Origin: JANQRX01 sp963663975
GTDB lineage: Bacteria > Pseudomonadota > Alphaproteobacteria > Rhizobiales > Kaistiaceae
NCBI GenBank assembly: GCA_963663975.2
Contig: CAXXRA010000006.1
Coordinates: 124,001 to 188,000 of the forward strand
Direction: 5' to 3'
Length of the DNA: 64,000 nt
Part shown: positions 44,047 to 53,484 of the stretch, in pieces
Layout of the letters: the number at the start of each line of letters is the position of its first letter
Numbering within the stretch: the stretch's first letter is position 1
Notes under the pieces: generated by a model
The model's database searches: none
Told to the model about the DNA's origin: nothing
What the model saw: only the letters and a program-made list of their open reading frames with translations
Position numbers and translations under genes: made by a program

Positions 44047-45199
44047 CCACCCCGGTTGTCGAAACCACATGCCCGTCGATCAGGGCGTTGGAAAATTTGG
44101 CGATTGGATCGAAACCGCTCCACGCCTCCAATTCTTCCCTTGTCCGGTAGGCGTTGGCGTCGGTCGTCGAGTGGCCGCCACTACGGTAACATTCGACGTC
44201 AAGGAGCGCCAGCCCATGACCATCTGCCAGTATCGCGCGTTTTCGGGCGACGGCATCGGCCACCGCAAGTGGACTGGTCCCGTCGACCGTCTCGGCGTGG
44301 AGCGCGTCGGCGCGAGAACCGGCCGCGACGCGCGAAAGGCGATCCCACGCCATCGTCTCGCCGATCGTTTGACCGCCCATGGCGTAAAAATTGTTGTTGA
44401 AGAAGAACAGCACCGGAGGAAACCCGGATTTCTCCCACAGCTGGTCGAACTGGGCCATCGCGGAGAAGTTCATCGATTCCCAGATCAAGCCACATCCGAC
44501 CGCGCCGTCACCGAGGCTGGCAACCGTAATCCCAGGGCCCTGATGGAGCTTGCGGTGGAGCGCCGCTCCGGCGGCAATTCCAGCTGACGCGCCGACGATG
44601 GCGTTGTTGGGGTAGATGCCAAAGGGCGTGAAGAAGGCGTGCATGCTGCCGCCCATGCCGCCGTTGAAACCGTTGGCCTTCATGAATATTTCGCTCAACA
44701 GGCCGAGCACGGCAAAATTTTCGGCAAGGTCGCGGTCATCAGCACCGCCGAGGTGTTTCTCTGTCACCCTGAGCAACGCCCGGTTGCGCGGGCGATTCAA
44801 CGCGTCAAGAATACGGTCGGGCGGCAGCGTGCCGATCGCGCGCAGCGCTTTGGCGATGAATTCACCATGGCTGCGATGGCTGCCAAAAATGTGGTCATCG
44901 GCCTCAAGCCCCCACGCGCATCCCACGGCCGCGGCCTCCTGGCCGATCGAAAGGTGTGCAGGCCCGCGATAGGAGAATTCGACGTTTGCATATTTGCCCG
45001 TCGCCTTAAGGGCGCCGAGCATGGTTTCGAACTCCCGCACAAGCACCATGTGTCGCAGTATGGATTTGAGATCGTCATCGCCCCTGGCGCTACGCTCCTC
45101 GACAAGCGAACGATGATAGGCGTGAACGGGAATTTCCGGGAAGGCCAATTTCGAGGCGATCATCGTCGATCGCGGATCGACCGTCAGTTGCTTGGGCAT
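43895..45199 (-). CDS. 2-oxoacid dehydrogenase-type E1 alpha portion
   Basis: Thiamine-diphosphate-binding alpha half of an E1 enzyme. It has the substrate/TPP entry LSIGQEAAAVGCAWGL, GSHRSHGEF, GGMGGSMHAF and the TPP motif ASLGDGAVGCG...FFFNNNFYAM, followed by CYRSGGHSTTDAN. ATG at 45199 (MPKQLTV). After about position 44043 the frame yields an unrelated 46-residue tail and overlaps the beta part by 152 bases. The homologous continuation is in the beta frame, so a one-base insertion in a fused alpha-beta gene is the simplest reading. Confidence 0.8.
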   Translation of the reverse strand: MPKQLTVDPRSTMIASKLAFPEIPVHAYHRSLVEERSARGDDDLKSILRHMVLVREFETMLGALKATGKYANVEFSYRGPAHLSIGQEAAAVGCAWGLEADDHIFGSHRSHGEFIAKALRAIGTLPPDRILDALNRPRNRALLRVTEKHLGGADDRDLAENFAVLGLLSEIFMKANGFNGGMGGSMHAFFTPFGIYPNNAIVGASAGIAAGAALHRKLHQGPGITVASLGDGAVGCGLIWESMNFSAMAQFDQLWEKSGFPPVLFFFNNNFYAMGGQTIGETMAWDRLSRVAAGSRADALHAETVDGTSPLAVADAVARKRAILADGHGLALLDVECYRSGGHSTTDANAYRTREELEAWSGFDPIAKFSNALIDGHVVSTTGVDDIKGRGCRTDRQDRSACRRSQCVSRGRSRRQPHVDRRLHVLRRVGPGKQ

Positions 45200-45269
45200 G
45201 TTCTCGTTCCTGCCGCTTCTTCGGCGAAACACGCGACAGGGTGCTTCGGTTGCCAGGGTGGGATCTGAA

Positions 45270-46240
45270 TCAGGCGCGGCCAGCGGCGCCCCCGATGAAT
45301 CGTGAGAGCTCAGCTTCCAGTTCGTGTTTCCAGGGCGGGTCGCAGCCCCGGCGGGTGCAATTGATCCCTGCCGCCAGACTTCCACTGACAAGGGCGGCGC
45401 GGAGGCTGGCTTCGTCGATCGAAGCGAGGGCCTTGCGGGTCGTCAAGCCGCCGTCATGAAGTGCGCCGATGAGTCCAGCCTGCAGACTGTCGCCCGCGCC
45501 GATTGTGTCGACGATCGGACCAGGCATGATGGCGACCTGCTCAACCCGCGTGCCCTCGGCGGACAACGCGACCGACCCGTTATTGCCCAATGTCAGGACC
45601 GATAGCGCAGGGCGGCGTTCGCTCACCAGCCGCTCGAAGGCGGTGGTCGTTTCGGTCCCGGGGAAGATGATCTTCAGATCCTCGTCGCTTACCTTGACGA
45701 TGTCGGCGACCGCGACAATTCGCGACAAACGCCGACGATAGTCTTCCATATCGGCGATGAAACCGGCACGGAGATTGGGGTCGAGCGAGATCAAGGCGCC
45801 GCGTTCCCTGGCAGCCAGTGCACCCGCCAGCCAGCGCTCGCTGTCGGCTGGTTCGTATAGCGTGATCGAACCGATATGTATGAAAGAAGGCGCGGCGGGG
45901 AGTGCTGCTTCCAGGGATTGGCCACGAATGGTTCGGTCGGCAGTGTTGTCCCGGTAGAAGGCGTAGGTCGGATGACCCGCCGCATCGATCGACACCACCG
46001 CAAGGGGCGTCGGTTCGGGCACCGGATCCGGCATCAGAATGTGGACACCGGAATCGGTGAGCGTCCGCGACAACAGACGGCCCAGCACGTCGGCCGAAAG
46101 CGGACTGGCAAAGCCGACCTGGTATCCGAGGCGGCCGAGCGCCAGGGGACGTTAAAACAAGACCCTCCGGGGAGCGCCTGATAGCGCAACTCGGCATCAC
46201 CAACCATGTCCGCCAGCGCGTCGCCCGCAACGACGATCAT
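45270..46240 (-). pseudogene. PfkB-family sugar kinase, frameshifted
   Basis: Ribokinase/PfkB-type carbohydrate kinase, probably fructokinase-like. The N-terminal piece from ATG 46240 reads MIVVAGDALADMVGD and LPGGSCFNV. After a G-run on the plus strand (46145-46148) the frame shifts and continues as LALGRLGYQVGFASPLSADV, ISLDPNLRAG, DIVKVSDEDLKIIFPG and the catalytic DTIGAGDSLQAGLIGAL. One missing base explains it. All kinase motifs survive in the two frames, so decay is very recent or it is a homopolymer error. Confidence 0.82.
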
Positions 46241-46309
46241 GCTTGCCCTCCTGCTTCGCCGGGCGACATGGCATAGGCGGGCGGAAAACGGAAGGCCAGC
46301 GGTCCTAGA

Positions 46310-47299
46310 TCAAGGCTTGACGCGGCGGCCTTCTGCCGCGGAGGTCACCGCGGCGTCGGCAAGTTCCAGTGCCTTCAACCCATCCCGCCCCGTCGGCGAC
46401 ATGGGTAAGGCCGAGGAAATCGCGTCGGCGAATGCCGACAGCTCGATCCTGTAGGCGTCGCGATAGCGCTCCATGAAGAAATCCAACAGAGGTTCCGACC
46501 GGAAGCCAGCGGCATCGCCGACGGACACCGTGGTCGCGCGGAGATTGTCCGCGGAAACCATACCCTTCGATCCGTGAACCTCAACGCGCTGATCGTAGCC
46601 GTAGGTTGCGCGTCGTGAGCAACTGATCAGGCAGATCTTACCGGTTGCCGTCGACAGGGTCGCGGTGGCCGTATCGACATCGCCGGCGACGCCGATCTCG
46701 GGCTCGATCAGCACCGAACCGACGGCCGAAACCTCGCTGATTTCCTCATCGAGGAGGAACCGCGCCATGTCGAAATCATGGATCATCATGTCGCGAAACA
46801 AACCGCCGGAGCGACGGATATAGTCGAGCGGCGGCGGTGCCGGATCGCGCGAGGTAATGATCACGATTTCCACCTTGCCGATGACGCCGTCGCCGATCTG
46901 CTGGCGTAGCTCGCGGAAGTGAGGATCGAAGCGACGATTGAAGCCGACCATGAGCTGGGCATTCTCGATCTCGACGACCTCCAGACAGTCGCGAACCCGG
47001 CTCGCGTCGAGATCGATGGGTTTCTCGCAGAATATGGCTTTACCCGCCCGAGCCGCGGCTTCGATCAGCTCGGCATGGAGATCGGTCGGCGTGGCGATGA
47101 CGACGGCAGCGATGGTCTCATCGCCGAGTATGCCGGAAAGCGACCTCCGTGCGGCACCTGAAATTCCAACCGCCGCCTCGGCAGCGGCATCGATCGGGTC
47201 GTAGATTGCGACAAGATCGAGGTTGGCGATTTCCGACATGGCCCTGGCATGGGTCAGCCCGATGCGACCAGCGCCCAGAAGTGCAGTTGCAACTCCCAT
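46310..47299 (-). CDS. iolG: Inositol 2-dehydrogenase (Gfo/Idh/MocA family)
   Basis: NAD-dependent oxidoreductase that turns myo-inositol into scyllo-inosose. The 329-residue protein has the Rossmann motif ALLGAGRIGLTHARAM, the EKP motif FCEKPIDLDA, GFNRRFDPHF, and the C-terminal GGLFRDMMIHDFDMARFLL with the catalytic Asp/His. The ATG at 47299 follows GGGGGAAGAG. iolB lies 16 bases upstream in the same operon. A scyllo-inositol or other cyclitol specificity cannot be excluded. Confidence 0.87.
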   Translation of the reverse strand: MGVATALLGAGRIGLTHARAMSEIANLDLVAIYDPIDAAAEAAVGISGAARRSLSGILGDETIAAVVIATPTDLHAELIEAAARAGKAIFCEKPIDLDASRVRDCLEVVEIENAQLMVGFNRRFDPHFRELRQQIGDGVIGKVEIVIITSRDPAPPPLDYIRRSGGLFRDMMIHDFDMARFLLDEEISEVSAVGSVLIEPEIGVAGDVDTATATLSTATGKICLISCSRRATYGYDQRVEVHGSKGMVSADNLRATTVSVGDAAGFRSEPLLDFFMERYRDAYRIELSAFADAISSALPMSPTGRDGLKALELADAAVTSAAEGRRVKP

Positions 47300-47315
47300 C
47301 AATCTCTTCCCCCGG

Positions 47316-48149
47316 TCAGGTGGCGGCGTCGCGCTGAAAGATCCAGTCATGGTCGGGATCGTTTTGGAAACGCCATTTGCGCAGCGGTCCCGCCATCACG
47401 TTCAAATAGTACATTTCGTAGCCATAGGGCGCGCCGCACGGGTGGTATCCCTTCGGAACCAAGGTCACGTCGCCGTTCGAAACCGCCAGGTTCTCGTCAA
47501 GTTCGCGCGTCCCGTCGGCAAGGGCATCGGTGTAGATGCGCTGATAGCCGTAACCCTGTCCCGGACTGAGCCGATGATAGTACGTCTCTTCGAGATAGGT
47601 CTGGTTGGGAAAGTCATCCTCGTCGTGACGGTGGGGCGGATAGGAGGACCAGTTGCCTTGGGGGGTGAAAACTTCCGTTACCAACAGACTGTCGGCCCAC
47701 GGCCGATCTTCCATCAGAATGGGATGGATGTGACGCTCATTGGCGCCGGTTCCGCGAACCTCGAACGCGATATCCTGGGGGCCGATCACACGGGCGGCAT
47801 GATTGCCGTTTCCGGGGGCCGAACATACCGCCAGCGTGCATGGCGTGGTCGCCTCGGCCGACCAGGTCGATCGGTCGGGCACGTAAACCGCCCACGGCTT
47901 GCTCTTTTCGAACACGTCCATGCGCTCGCCGAGTTCGCCACGCTCCTGGCCCGCGGCGACGAATTGAGCCTTGCCCTCGACCAGAACCAGAGCCACTTCG
48001 CGGTCGCCGGTCTCCTGCTCGACCCTGTCACCGGGATTGAGTGCGAAGAGTTGAAAACCGACATAGCGCCAGCCGGCGCTGTCGGGTGTCACCTCGATGA
48101 TTTTCCCGTCGCCTTCCGGAGCGTGCGGTTTGATGAGCAGTGATGACAT
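47316..48149 (-). CDS. iolB: 5-deoxy-glucuronate isomerase
   Basis: Converts 5-deoxy-D-glucuronate to 2-deoxy-5-keto-D-gluconate in inositol breakdown. The 277-residue cupin-type protein shows RYVGFQLFALNPGD, the metal-binding WSSYPPHRHDEDDFPNQTYL and the typical YHPCGAPYGYEMYYLNVMAG block. It is immediately followed by iolG and preceded by iolC. The ATG at 48149 starts MSSLLIKP. Confidence 0.95.
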   Translation of the reverse strand: MSSLLIKPHAPEGDGKIIEVTPDSAGWRYVGFQLFALNPGDRVEQETGDREVALVLVEGKAQFVAAGQERGELGERMDVFEKSKPWAVYVPDRSTWSAEATTPCTLAVCSAPGNGNHAARVIGPQDIAFEVRGTGANERHIHPILMEDRPWADSLLVTEVFTPQGNWSSYPPHRHDEDDFPNQTYLEETYYHRLSPGQGYGYQRIYTDALADGTRELDENLAVSNGDVTLVPKGYHPCGAPYGYEMYYLNVMAGPLRKWRFQNDPDHDWIFQRDAAT

Positions 48150-48245
48150 GATGCGTTCTCGTTATTTGGTGGTTGAATGGCAGGATCATCGACCCTCGGA
48201 TTCCGCAGCCAATCTCAAATCGGCCGAGCTGTTTGGCGCGGCTTG

Positions 48246-50177
48246 CTACGGGTGCCGCAGTTCGTCCCACAAGTCACGCAGGGACCGGAAGCGCGTTTCC
48301 ATCTGAGCAATGGCCACGTCGTCGTCAATCTCACCGGCGAACCAGGACCTCGCGGTATGGGCGAATATGGTGCGGCCAACGGCGAAGCCCTTGACCAACG
48401 GGTGGCGAGCGGCGGCGGTGAAACTGTCGCGCAGGTGGCCCTCTTCGGCGCCAAGCCCAAGCACGACGATTCCCCGGCACCACGGATCGTTTTCGGTGAT
48501 CGCTGCGCAAGTTTCCTTCCACGCGTCGTCGTCTTTCATCGGTTCGAGCTTCCACCAGTCGGGTCGTACGCCGGCCTGGTAAAACCGCCTGATCGACCGC
48601 GCGGTCGTCAACCTGTCGCAGGCCTGGACCGCCGAAGGGATGATCTCGAGTAGAAATTCGAGACCGTTGCTCCGCGCGGCATCGGCCAGCCGCACAACGG
48701 TGTCTTCCTGAGCTGCCAGCGTCGCCTTGTCATCGTCGGGATGGTGGAAACAGAGCACCTTGACCACGTGCTCGGCCGGCCATTCGGCGAGATCGGACCC
48801 AAGGTCGGGGCCGATTTCAAGCTCAAGCGGTCGCGAGCCCGGTACCTCGGTCGGTCGCCCGATCCACAATCCCGACCCGGCGGCGGCGTGCAAGGCGGCG
48901 CGGCCGAGCCGTGAATCGCAGAGAATTCCGTGCCCCGTTTGCCCGGAAGCAACCCGCTGCGCAGCCTGAAGACACAGCAACTTGAAATCCGAGATACGAT
49001 CGGGAGAGGCGCCCGCGTCGGCGGCGATTTTCTCCAGTTGGCCGCGATGGTCGAAGGCGAACACCCGCATTTCCGGCCAATCGACTCTCCTGGTTGTCGC
49101 CCAGTGAATGTGTGCGAGCGCCTCATCCTTGCGGAGGGCGCGGTGGCTCGATCCGTGCTCCAGGAACCACTGCAGTTCCTCCCAGCTCGGGTAGGACGGG
49201 GCGCAGCCGTGACGCGACACGGCGATCGCACCGCAGGCGTTGGCGTAGGTGAGGGTGGTTTGCCAGTCTTCGTCGCGCAACCAGCCGCGCAACAGGCCGG
49301 CCATGAAGCCGTCGCCGGCGCCGAGCACGTTGAAGACCTCGATCGGGAAACCGGGGCCGGTGATGCCCTCCTCGATGTCACCCGGAATAGCACGTTCGAA
49401 GGCGGATGCGCCCATTGGCCCGCGTTTGCAAACCAGTGTGGCCTTGCTCAACGCCCGAACATTGGCCAGCGCTTCAAGCGTGTCGGTCGAGCCGCCGGCG
49501 ATGTGGAATTCGTCCTCGGTCCCGACGATCAGATCGAACATGCCAAGCGTGGATTGGAATTCACCGGTGACGTCAGAAGATTCGATGAAACGCTCTTCCC
49601 CTTCACCATGGCCGGCGAGGCCCCACAGGTTCGGGCGAAAATCGATATCGAGTGCCGTCCGAGCGCCGTTCTCGCGCGCCAGGCGAACGGCCTTCACCAC
49701 CGCACTCCGTGTCTGCGGATTGGACAAATGGGTGCCGGTGACCGTCACGCACCCCGCCTCGGCGATGAGGGCCGGATCGATGTCGTCTTCCGACAAAGCC
49801 ATGTCGGCACAGTTTTCGCGGTAGAAAATGAGTGGGAATTGGTGTTCGTCGCGAATGCCCAGAATCACCAGCGCGGTGAGACGTTCGGGATCGGTCTTGA
49901 CGCCGCGCGTGTCGACGCCTTCGCGGGTCAACTCCTCTCTTAGAAACCGGCCCATGTGCTCGTCGCCGACGCGGGTAATCAGTGCTGGCCTCAGGCCCAG
50001 TCTGGCGACGCCAACAGCCATGTTGGTGGGTGAGCCGCCGACGTATTTGTTGAAGGAGCGCATGTCCTCAAGCCGCCCCCCGACCTGGGTGCCATAGAGG
50101 TCGACAGACGAGCGCCCGATGGTGATCACATCGAGTCCAAGTCGCGCTGGGGTGTCGTCTAGTGGCGTTTCCGACAT
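48246..50177 (-). CDS. iolC: 5-dehydro-2-deoxygluconokinase fused to a DUF2090 domain
   Basis: A 643-residue two-domain protein. Residues about 1-330 are a PfkB kinase (DVITIGRSSVDLYGTQVGG, GGSPTNMAVGVARLGL, catalytic NVLGAGDGFMAGLLRG). Residues about 340-640 are a DUF2090 domain related to the aldolase IolJ. Proteobacterial IolC commonly has this fusion, coupling phosphorylation of 2-deoxy-5-ketogluconate with cleavage. The ATG at 50177 is used. It lies upstream of iolB in the run. Confidence 0.93.
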   Translation of the reverse strand: MSETPLDDTPARLGLDVITIGRSSVDLYGTQVGGRLEDMRSFNKYVGGSPTNMAVGVARLGLRPALITRVGDEHMGRFLREELTREGVDTRGVKTDPERLTALVILGIRDEHQFPLIFYRENCADMALSEDDIDPALIAEAGCVTVTGTHLSNPQTRSAVVKAVRLARENGARTALDIDFRPNLWGLAGHGEGEERFIESSDVTGEFQSTLGMFDLIVGTEDEFHIAGGSTDTLEALANVRALSKATLVCKRGPMGASAFERAIPGDIEEGITGPGFPIEVFNVLGAGDGFMAGLLRGWLRDEDWQTTLTYANACGAIAVSRHGCAPSYPSWEELQWFLEHGSSHRALRKDEALAHIHWATTRRVDWPEMRVFAFDHRGQLEKIAADAGASPDRISDFKLLCLQAAQRVASGQTGHGILCDSRLGRAALHAAAGSGLWIGRPTEVPGSRPLELEIGPDLGSDLAEWPAEHVVKVLCFHHPDDDKATLAAQEDTVVRLADAARSNGLEFLLEIIPSAVQACDRLTTARSIRRFYQAGVRPDWWKLEPMKDDDAWKETCAAITENDPWCRGIVVLGLGAEEGHLRDSFTAAARHPLVKGFAVGRTIFAHTARSWFAGEIDDDVAIAQMETRFRSLRDLWDELRHP

Positions 50178-50280
50178 GTCGGGGTCTCGTTGGCTGTGTT
50201 ACTTCGGGCTCACATTTGTGATCAATCGTTCCGCTCGGTGCGCCGGCGATTCTGCTGCGGTCCAGCGCGGCTGCCCGACG

Positions 50281-51051
50281 CTAGCGCCCGAGCCAGCCTC
50301 CGTCGACCGCGAGGACCGTGCCGTGGACGTAGTCGGAAGCTGGCGAAGCCAGAAAGACCGCCGCGCCGGCCATGTCCTCCGGGCCCGCCCAACGGCCAGC
50401 TGGGATGCGGGCGAGAATGGCGGCCGAGCGGTCGGCGTCGTCCTGCAGAGCCTGGGTATTGTCGGTGCGCACGTAGCCAGGGGCAATAGCGTTGACGTTG
50501 ACGCCCTTGCCCGCCCATTCATTGGCCAATGCCATGGTGAGCTGAGCGATCGCACCTTTGCTGGCAGAGTATCCAGGCACGTTGATCCCGCCCTGAAAAC
50601 TCAGCAGTGATGCCGTGAAAATGATCTTTCCGCTTGCGCGCTCGAGCATGCCCTTGCCGATTTCACGGGACAGGATGAACTGGGAGGTGAGATTGACTTC
50701 GAGAACGACGTCCCAATCGGAATCGGTGTGTTCAGCGGCGGGTGCGCGGCGGATGGTTCCGGCATTGTTGATCAGGATATCGATTTCCGAATTCTCGGCC
50801 AGGACTTGCCGGCTGAACTCATGAACACTCGCGCGATCAGAAAAATCGCACGCGTAGCCGCGGAACCGGTGCCCTGCTCGTGTCACCGCTGCTTCCAGTT
50901 CGCTGCCCTTCGATTCCATAGAGGCGCTGACACCGATGATGTCGGCTCCCACTTCAGCAAGCGCAATCGCAATCGCCTTGCCAATGCCCCGCCTGGCGCC
51001 GGTGACAAGCGCGGTTTTGCCGTCAAGACGGAAGTTGTCGAGGGCGGGCAT
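50281..51051 (-). CDS. kduD: 2-deoxy-D-gluconate 3-dehydrogenase-like SDR
   Basis: A 256-residue classical SDR with the cofactor motif ALVTGARRGIGKAIAIALAE, NNAG in ILINNAGTIRRAP, and catalytic SLLSFQGGINVPGYSASKGA. The NAGTIRR segment and GYVRTDNTQAL are characteristic of KduD, which acts on 2-keto-3-deoxygluconate-type sugars. The ATG at 51051 shares one base with the upstream gene's stop (TGATG), so the two are tightly coupled. Confidence 0.85.
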   Translation of the reverse strand: MPALDNFRLDGKTALVTGARRGIGKAIAIALAEVGADIIGVSASMESKGSELEAAVTRAGHRFRGYACDFSDRASVHEFSRQVLAENSEIDILINNAGTIRRAPAAEHTDSDWDVVLEVNLTSQFILSREIGKGMLERASGKIIFTASLLSFQGGINVPGYSASKGAIAQLTMALANEWAGKGVNVNAIAPGYVRTDNTQALQDDADRSAAILARIPAGRWAGPEDMAGAAVFLASPASDYVHGTVLAVDGGWLGR

Positions 51052-52070
51052 CAAACGCCGACCCTGATCAAGGTTTTCATCGAGCGGGCGTCGCCATCAA
51101 GGTCGGCAAAGGCCGGCCCGATTTCATCAAGCCCGCGAATGCCGGTGATCAGGGACTCGCAGTCGATTGCGCGCCGGGCGACCAGATCGATGGCCTCGTC
51201 ATAGTCTTCTGGCTCATAGACGCGGGCACCGATCATCTCGACCTCGCGCCAGAAAAATCTGAACAGGTCGATATGTCGTTTGTCCGGGTGAATGGCCACC
51301 ATCACGATCCGGCCCCGGGTCGCGGCAGCCTCGGTCATCACCTCCGCTCCGGGCTGGGAGCCGGATACCTCGAACACCACATCCGAGCCCTTGCCGCCCG
51401 TCCTGTCATGGACCTCCTTGCCGATGTCGGCGCGCCCGGCGTCGAGCACGTCGAACCCTAGCGACCGGGCAATTTCGAGGCGGTGCGAACTGACCTCCGA
51501 CACCGTCACGCCGGCACCTTTGTGCCGGGCGACCATGGCGATCAACATACCGATGGGGCCGCCTCCGATGACCAGCGCGTCCTCGCCGGCCCGCAACCGG
51601 CCCCTGCGCACGTCGTGGCAGGCAACGGCGACCGGCTCGACAAATGCGGCCAGCTCCATGGGCATGTCGACCGGGATCCGGTGCAATGTATGGCTCGGAA
51701 CGGTCCACTTTTCCTGAAAGGCGCCATCGGTATCAAGGCCGAGGAACTTGAGATTGTGACAGATATGGGCATGACCGCGTTGACAGGCAGGACACCTACC
51801 GCACGCCGCCAGCGGCCGCACCACAACCCGCTCGCCAGCCTGAAAATCGCCGACATCGGAGCCGACGGAGGCAATCGTGCCCGACATTTCGTGGCCGATC
51901 ACGCGGTGCAGGCCGATCCTGTTGTCCATGACGCCGTGATAGGCGTGCAAGTCGGTTCCGCATATGCCGCAATATGCGACATCGATCTGCACTTCGGTGG
52001 ATCCGGGCCGCGTGGGCGCGATTTCTTCGATCGCGAACGTCCGATTGCCGGTGTAGAAAGCAGCCTTCAT
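51051..52070 (-). CDS. Zinc-dependent alcohol/polyol dehydrogenase
   Basis: A 339-residue medium-chain dehydrogenase of the sorbitol/threonine dehydrogenase class. The catalytic zinc motif is VAYCGICGTDLHAYHG and HEMSGTI, the structural zinc CGRCPACQRGHAHIC, and the cofactor loop ALVIGGGPIGMLIA. It is first in the long minus-strand operon, next to kduD, so it likely oxidises a polyol or sugar acid. The true start is the ATG at 52070; an open frame further upstream has no homology. Confidence 0.85.
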   Translation of the reverse strand: MKAAFYTGNRTFAIEEIAPTRPGSTEVQIDVAYCGICGTDLHAYHGVMDNRIGLHRVIGHEMSGTIASVGSDVGDFQAGERVVVRPLAACGRCPACQRGHAHICHNLKFLGLDTDGAFQEKWTVPSHTLHRIPVDMPMELAAFVEPVAVACHDVRRGRLRAGEDALVIGGGPIGMLIAMVARHKGAGVTVSEVSSHRLEIARSLGFDVLDAGRADIGKEVHDRTGGKGSDVVFEVSGSQPGAEVMTEAAATRGRIVMVAIHPDKRHIDLFRFFWREVEMIGARVYEPEDYDEAIDLVARRAIDCESLITGIRGLDEIGPAFADLDGDARSMKTLIRVGV

Positions 52071-52219
52071 GATAAATTGAACCCCGGAGTTTGGAAGCCG
52101 CACCCGAGCCGAGGGGGAGGCATTGAGAGGAGGCGGTTCCGGACCAGGCGTTTCATAGGCACCGGGCATCGCGGTGGTCAATATCGAAGTCGAGCCGCCA
52201 CAGGCAACGATTTCTTGAC

Positions 52220-52606
52220 TTGAAGATTTACTTGGCCTTGGCTTCGTTGGCCAATATCGGCTTGGCAGTTGTCGGACTTCTGCCGGCAATGATGTCGGCG
52301 ATGCTGTTTGACGCTCCGGGAAGCGAGGATAACCCTGTTCTTTGGGCGGTGGTGGCCGCGATATGGATGTTTTCGGTCGTCGCGTTCGCCTCGGCGATTG
52401 CGCCATGGCCGTTGCTGAGACGGCAAAGATCGATCGCAGCGATCATCAGCACACTGGGTGCGGCGGCATTGTTTGTGTTCATCGTCACTGTTCCTGGTGG
52501 CGGCCTCATTTTCGTGATGCGACGGCAAGAAGAGTGGAATGGTGACGGCCGGTCGAGCTTCCGTGGAGTCCGGTTGACCGATTTGGGCGACGAAGAGGGC
52601 TTTTGA
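52220..52606 (+). CDS. Small inner-membrane protein
   Basis: A 128-residue protein with three clear hydrophobic segments (about 5-30, 42-63, 75-95) and a hydrophilic C-terminus. It starts at TTG 52220 without an obvious ribosome binding site. I recognise no family. It is divergent from the alcohol dehydrogenase operon. Confidence 0.5.
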   Translation: MKIYLALASLANIGLAVVGLLPAMMSAMLFDAPGSEDNPVLWAVVAAIWMFSVVAFASAIAPWPLLRRQRSIAAIISTLGAAALFVFIVTVPGGGLIFVMRRQEEWNGDGRSSFRGVRLTDLGDEEGF

Positions 52607-52762
52607 TTGGACGAAAAGCCGCTGTTTGAGGCCTGCCGCAAGACGAACAAAGGACCATTTTTCCAGCCAAGGCCGGAAATCCGCTTGAATTGGCGCGGAT
52701 TTGCGGCACAGTGATTTGGCGACCATGGAAGACCAACTTTTTGCGCTGGAGGCGCATCACGA

Positions 52763-53236
52763 ATGATCAAACTCATGACGGCAATGATCGCCGTGGGCCT
52801 GTCATTGATCGCCGGCGGAGCGGCGTGGGCACAGAGCCGGACCGAGATCGGAGTTTTGAATTGCGTTGTCGAACGCGGCACCGGCTTCATCATCGGATCG
52901 CGCAAGCAGCTGAGTTGTTCCTTTGACCCTGCCGACGGCGTCGTCGGTGTCCGCGAGACCTATACCGGCGAGATTGCCAAATACGGTCTGGATATCGGCG
53001 TCACCGAGCAAACGCTGATCAAGTGGCTGGTGCTGGCACCGACAACCGCCTACCCGGCGCATGCGCTGGCTGGAACCTACGTCGGGGCAAGCGGAGAAGT
53101 GACGCTCGGTGTCGGTCTGGGCGCCAACGTTCTGGTCGGCGGATCCAACGACACGTTCGCGTTGCAGCCGATTAGTGTGCAAGCCCAAACCGGACTCAAC
53201 CTGGCGATCGGTGTCGCGAGCCTGACACTGCGTTAG
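52763..53236 (+). CDS. Periplasmic DUF992 protein
   Basis: A 157-residue exported protein. The signal peptide runs to about GGAAWA-QS. The DUF992 pattern is plain: GVLNCVVERGTGFIIGSRK, LSCSFDPADG, KYGLDIGVTEQTLIKWLV, LAGTYVGASGEVTLGVGLG and NVLVGGSNDTFALQPISVQ. The family is common in Alphaproteobacteria, and its function is unknown. Repeated glycine/beta segments suggest an envelope beta-sandwich. Confidence 0.85.
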   Translation: MIKLMTAMIAVGLSLIAGGAAWAQSRTEIGVLNCVVERGTGFIIGSRKQLSCSFDPADGVVGVRETYTGEIAKYGLDIGVTEQTLIKWLVLAPTTAYPAHALAGTYVGASGEVTLGVGLGANVLVGGSNDTFALQPISVQAQTGLNLAIGVASLTLR

Positions 53237-53484
53237 GCCCGCCAATCCACACTGATGCGCGGTTCCTGCGACAGCGCGTTGGGGTCGGCGGCATATACCG
53301 GTGGGGCTGGTGTGGCCAAGCGGCGAACGCCGGCCAAGGGTGAAGCGCGCAGTGTCCCAAGCCGATCGCCGCGATACGATTGCGGTGATCGATTCGAATG
53401 ATCGTGGCGGTGATCGGCGCCCGGGAACCGAATCCTCTTTTTGTAAACCAGGTTGCGCTTTGGCGTTTGCTAAAAATGCAGTCA

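Noticed and set aside
48930..49943. A 337-codon open frame antisense to iolC
   Set aside because: The sense strand encodes a complete kinase-DUF2090 fusion.
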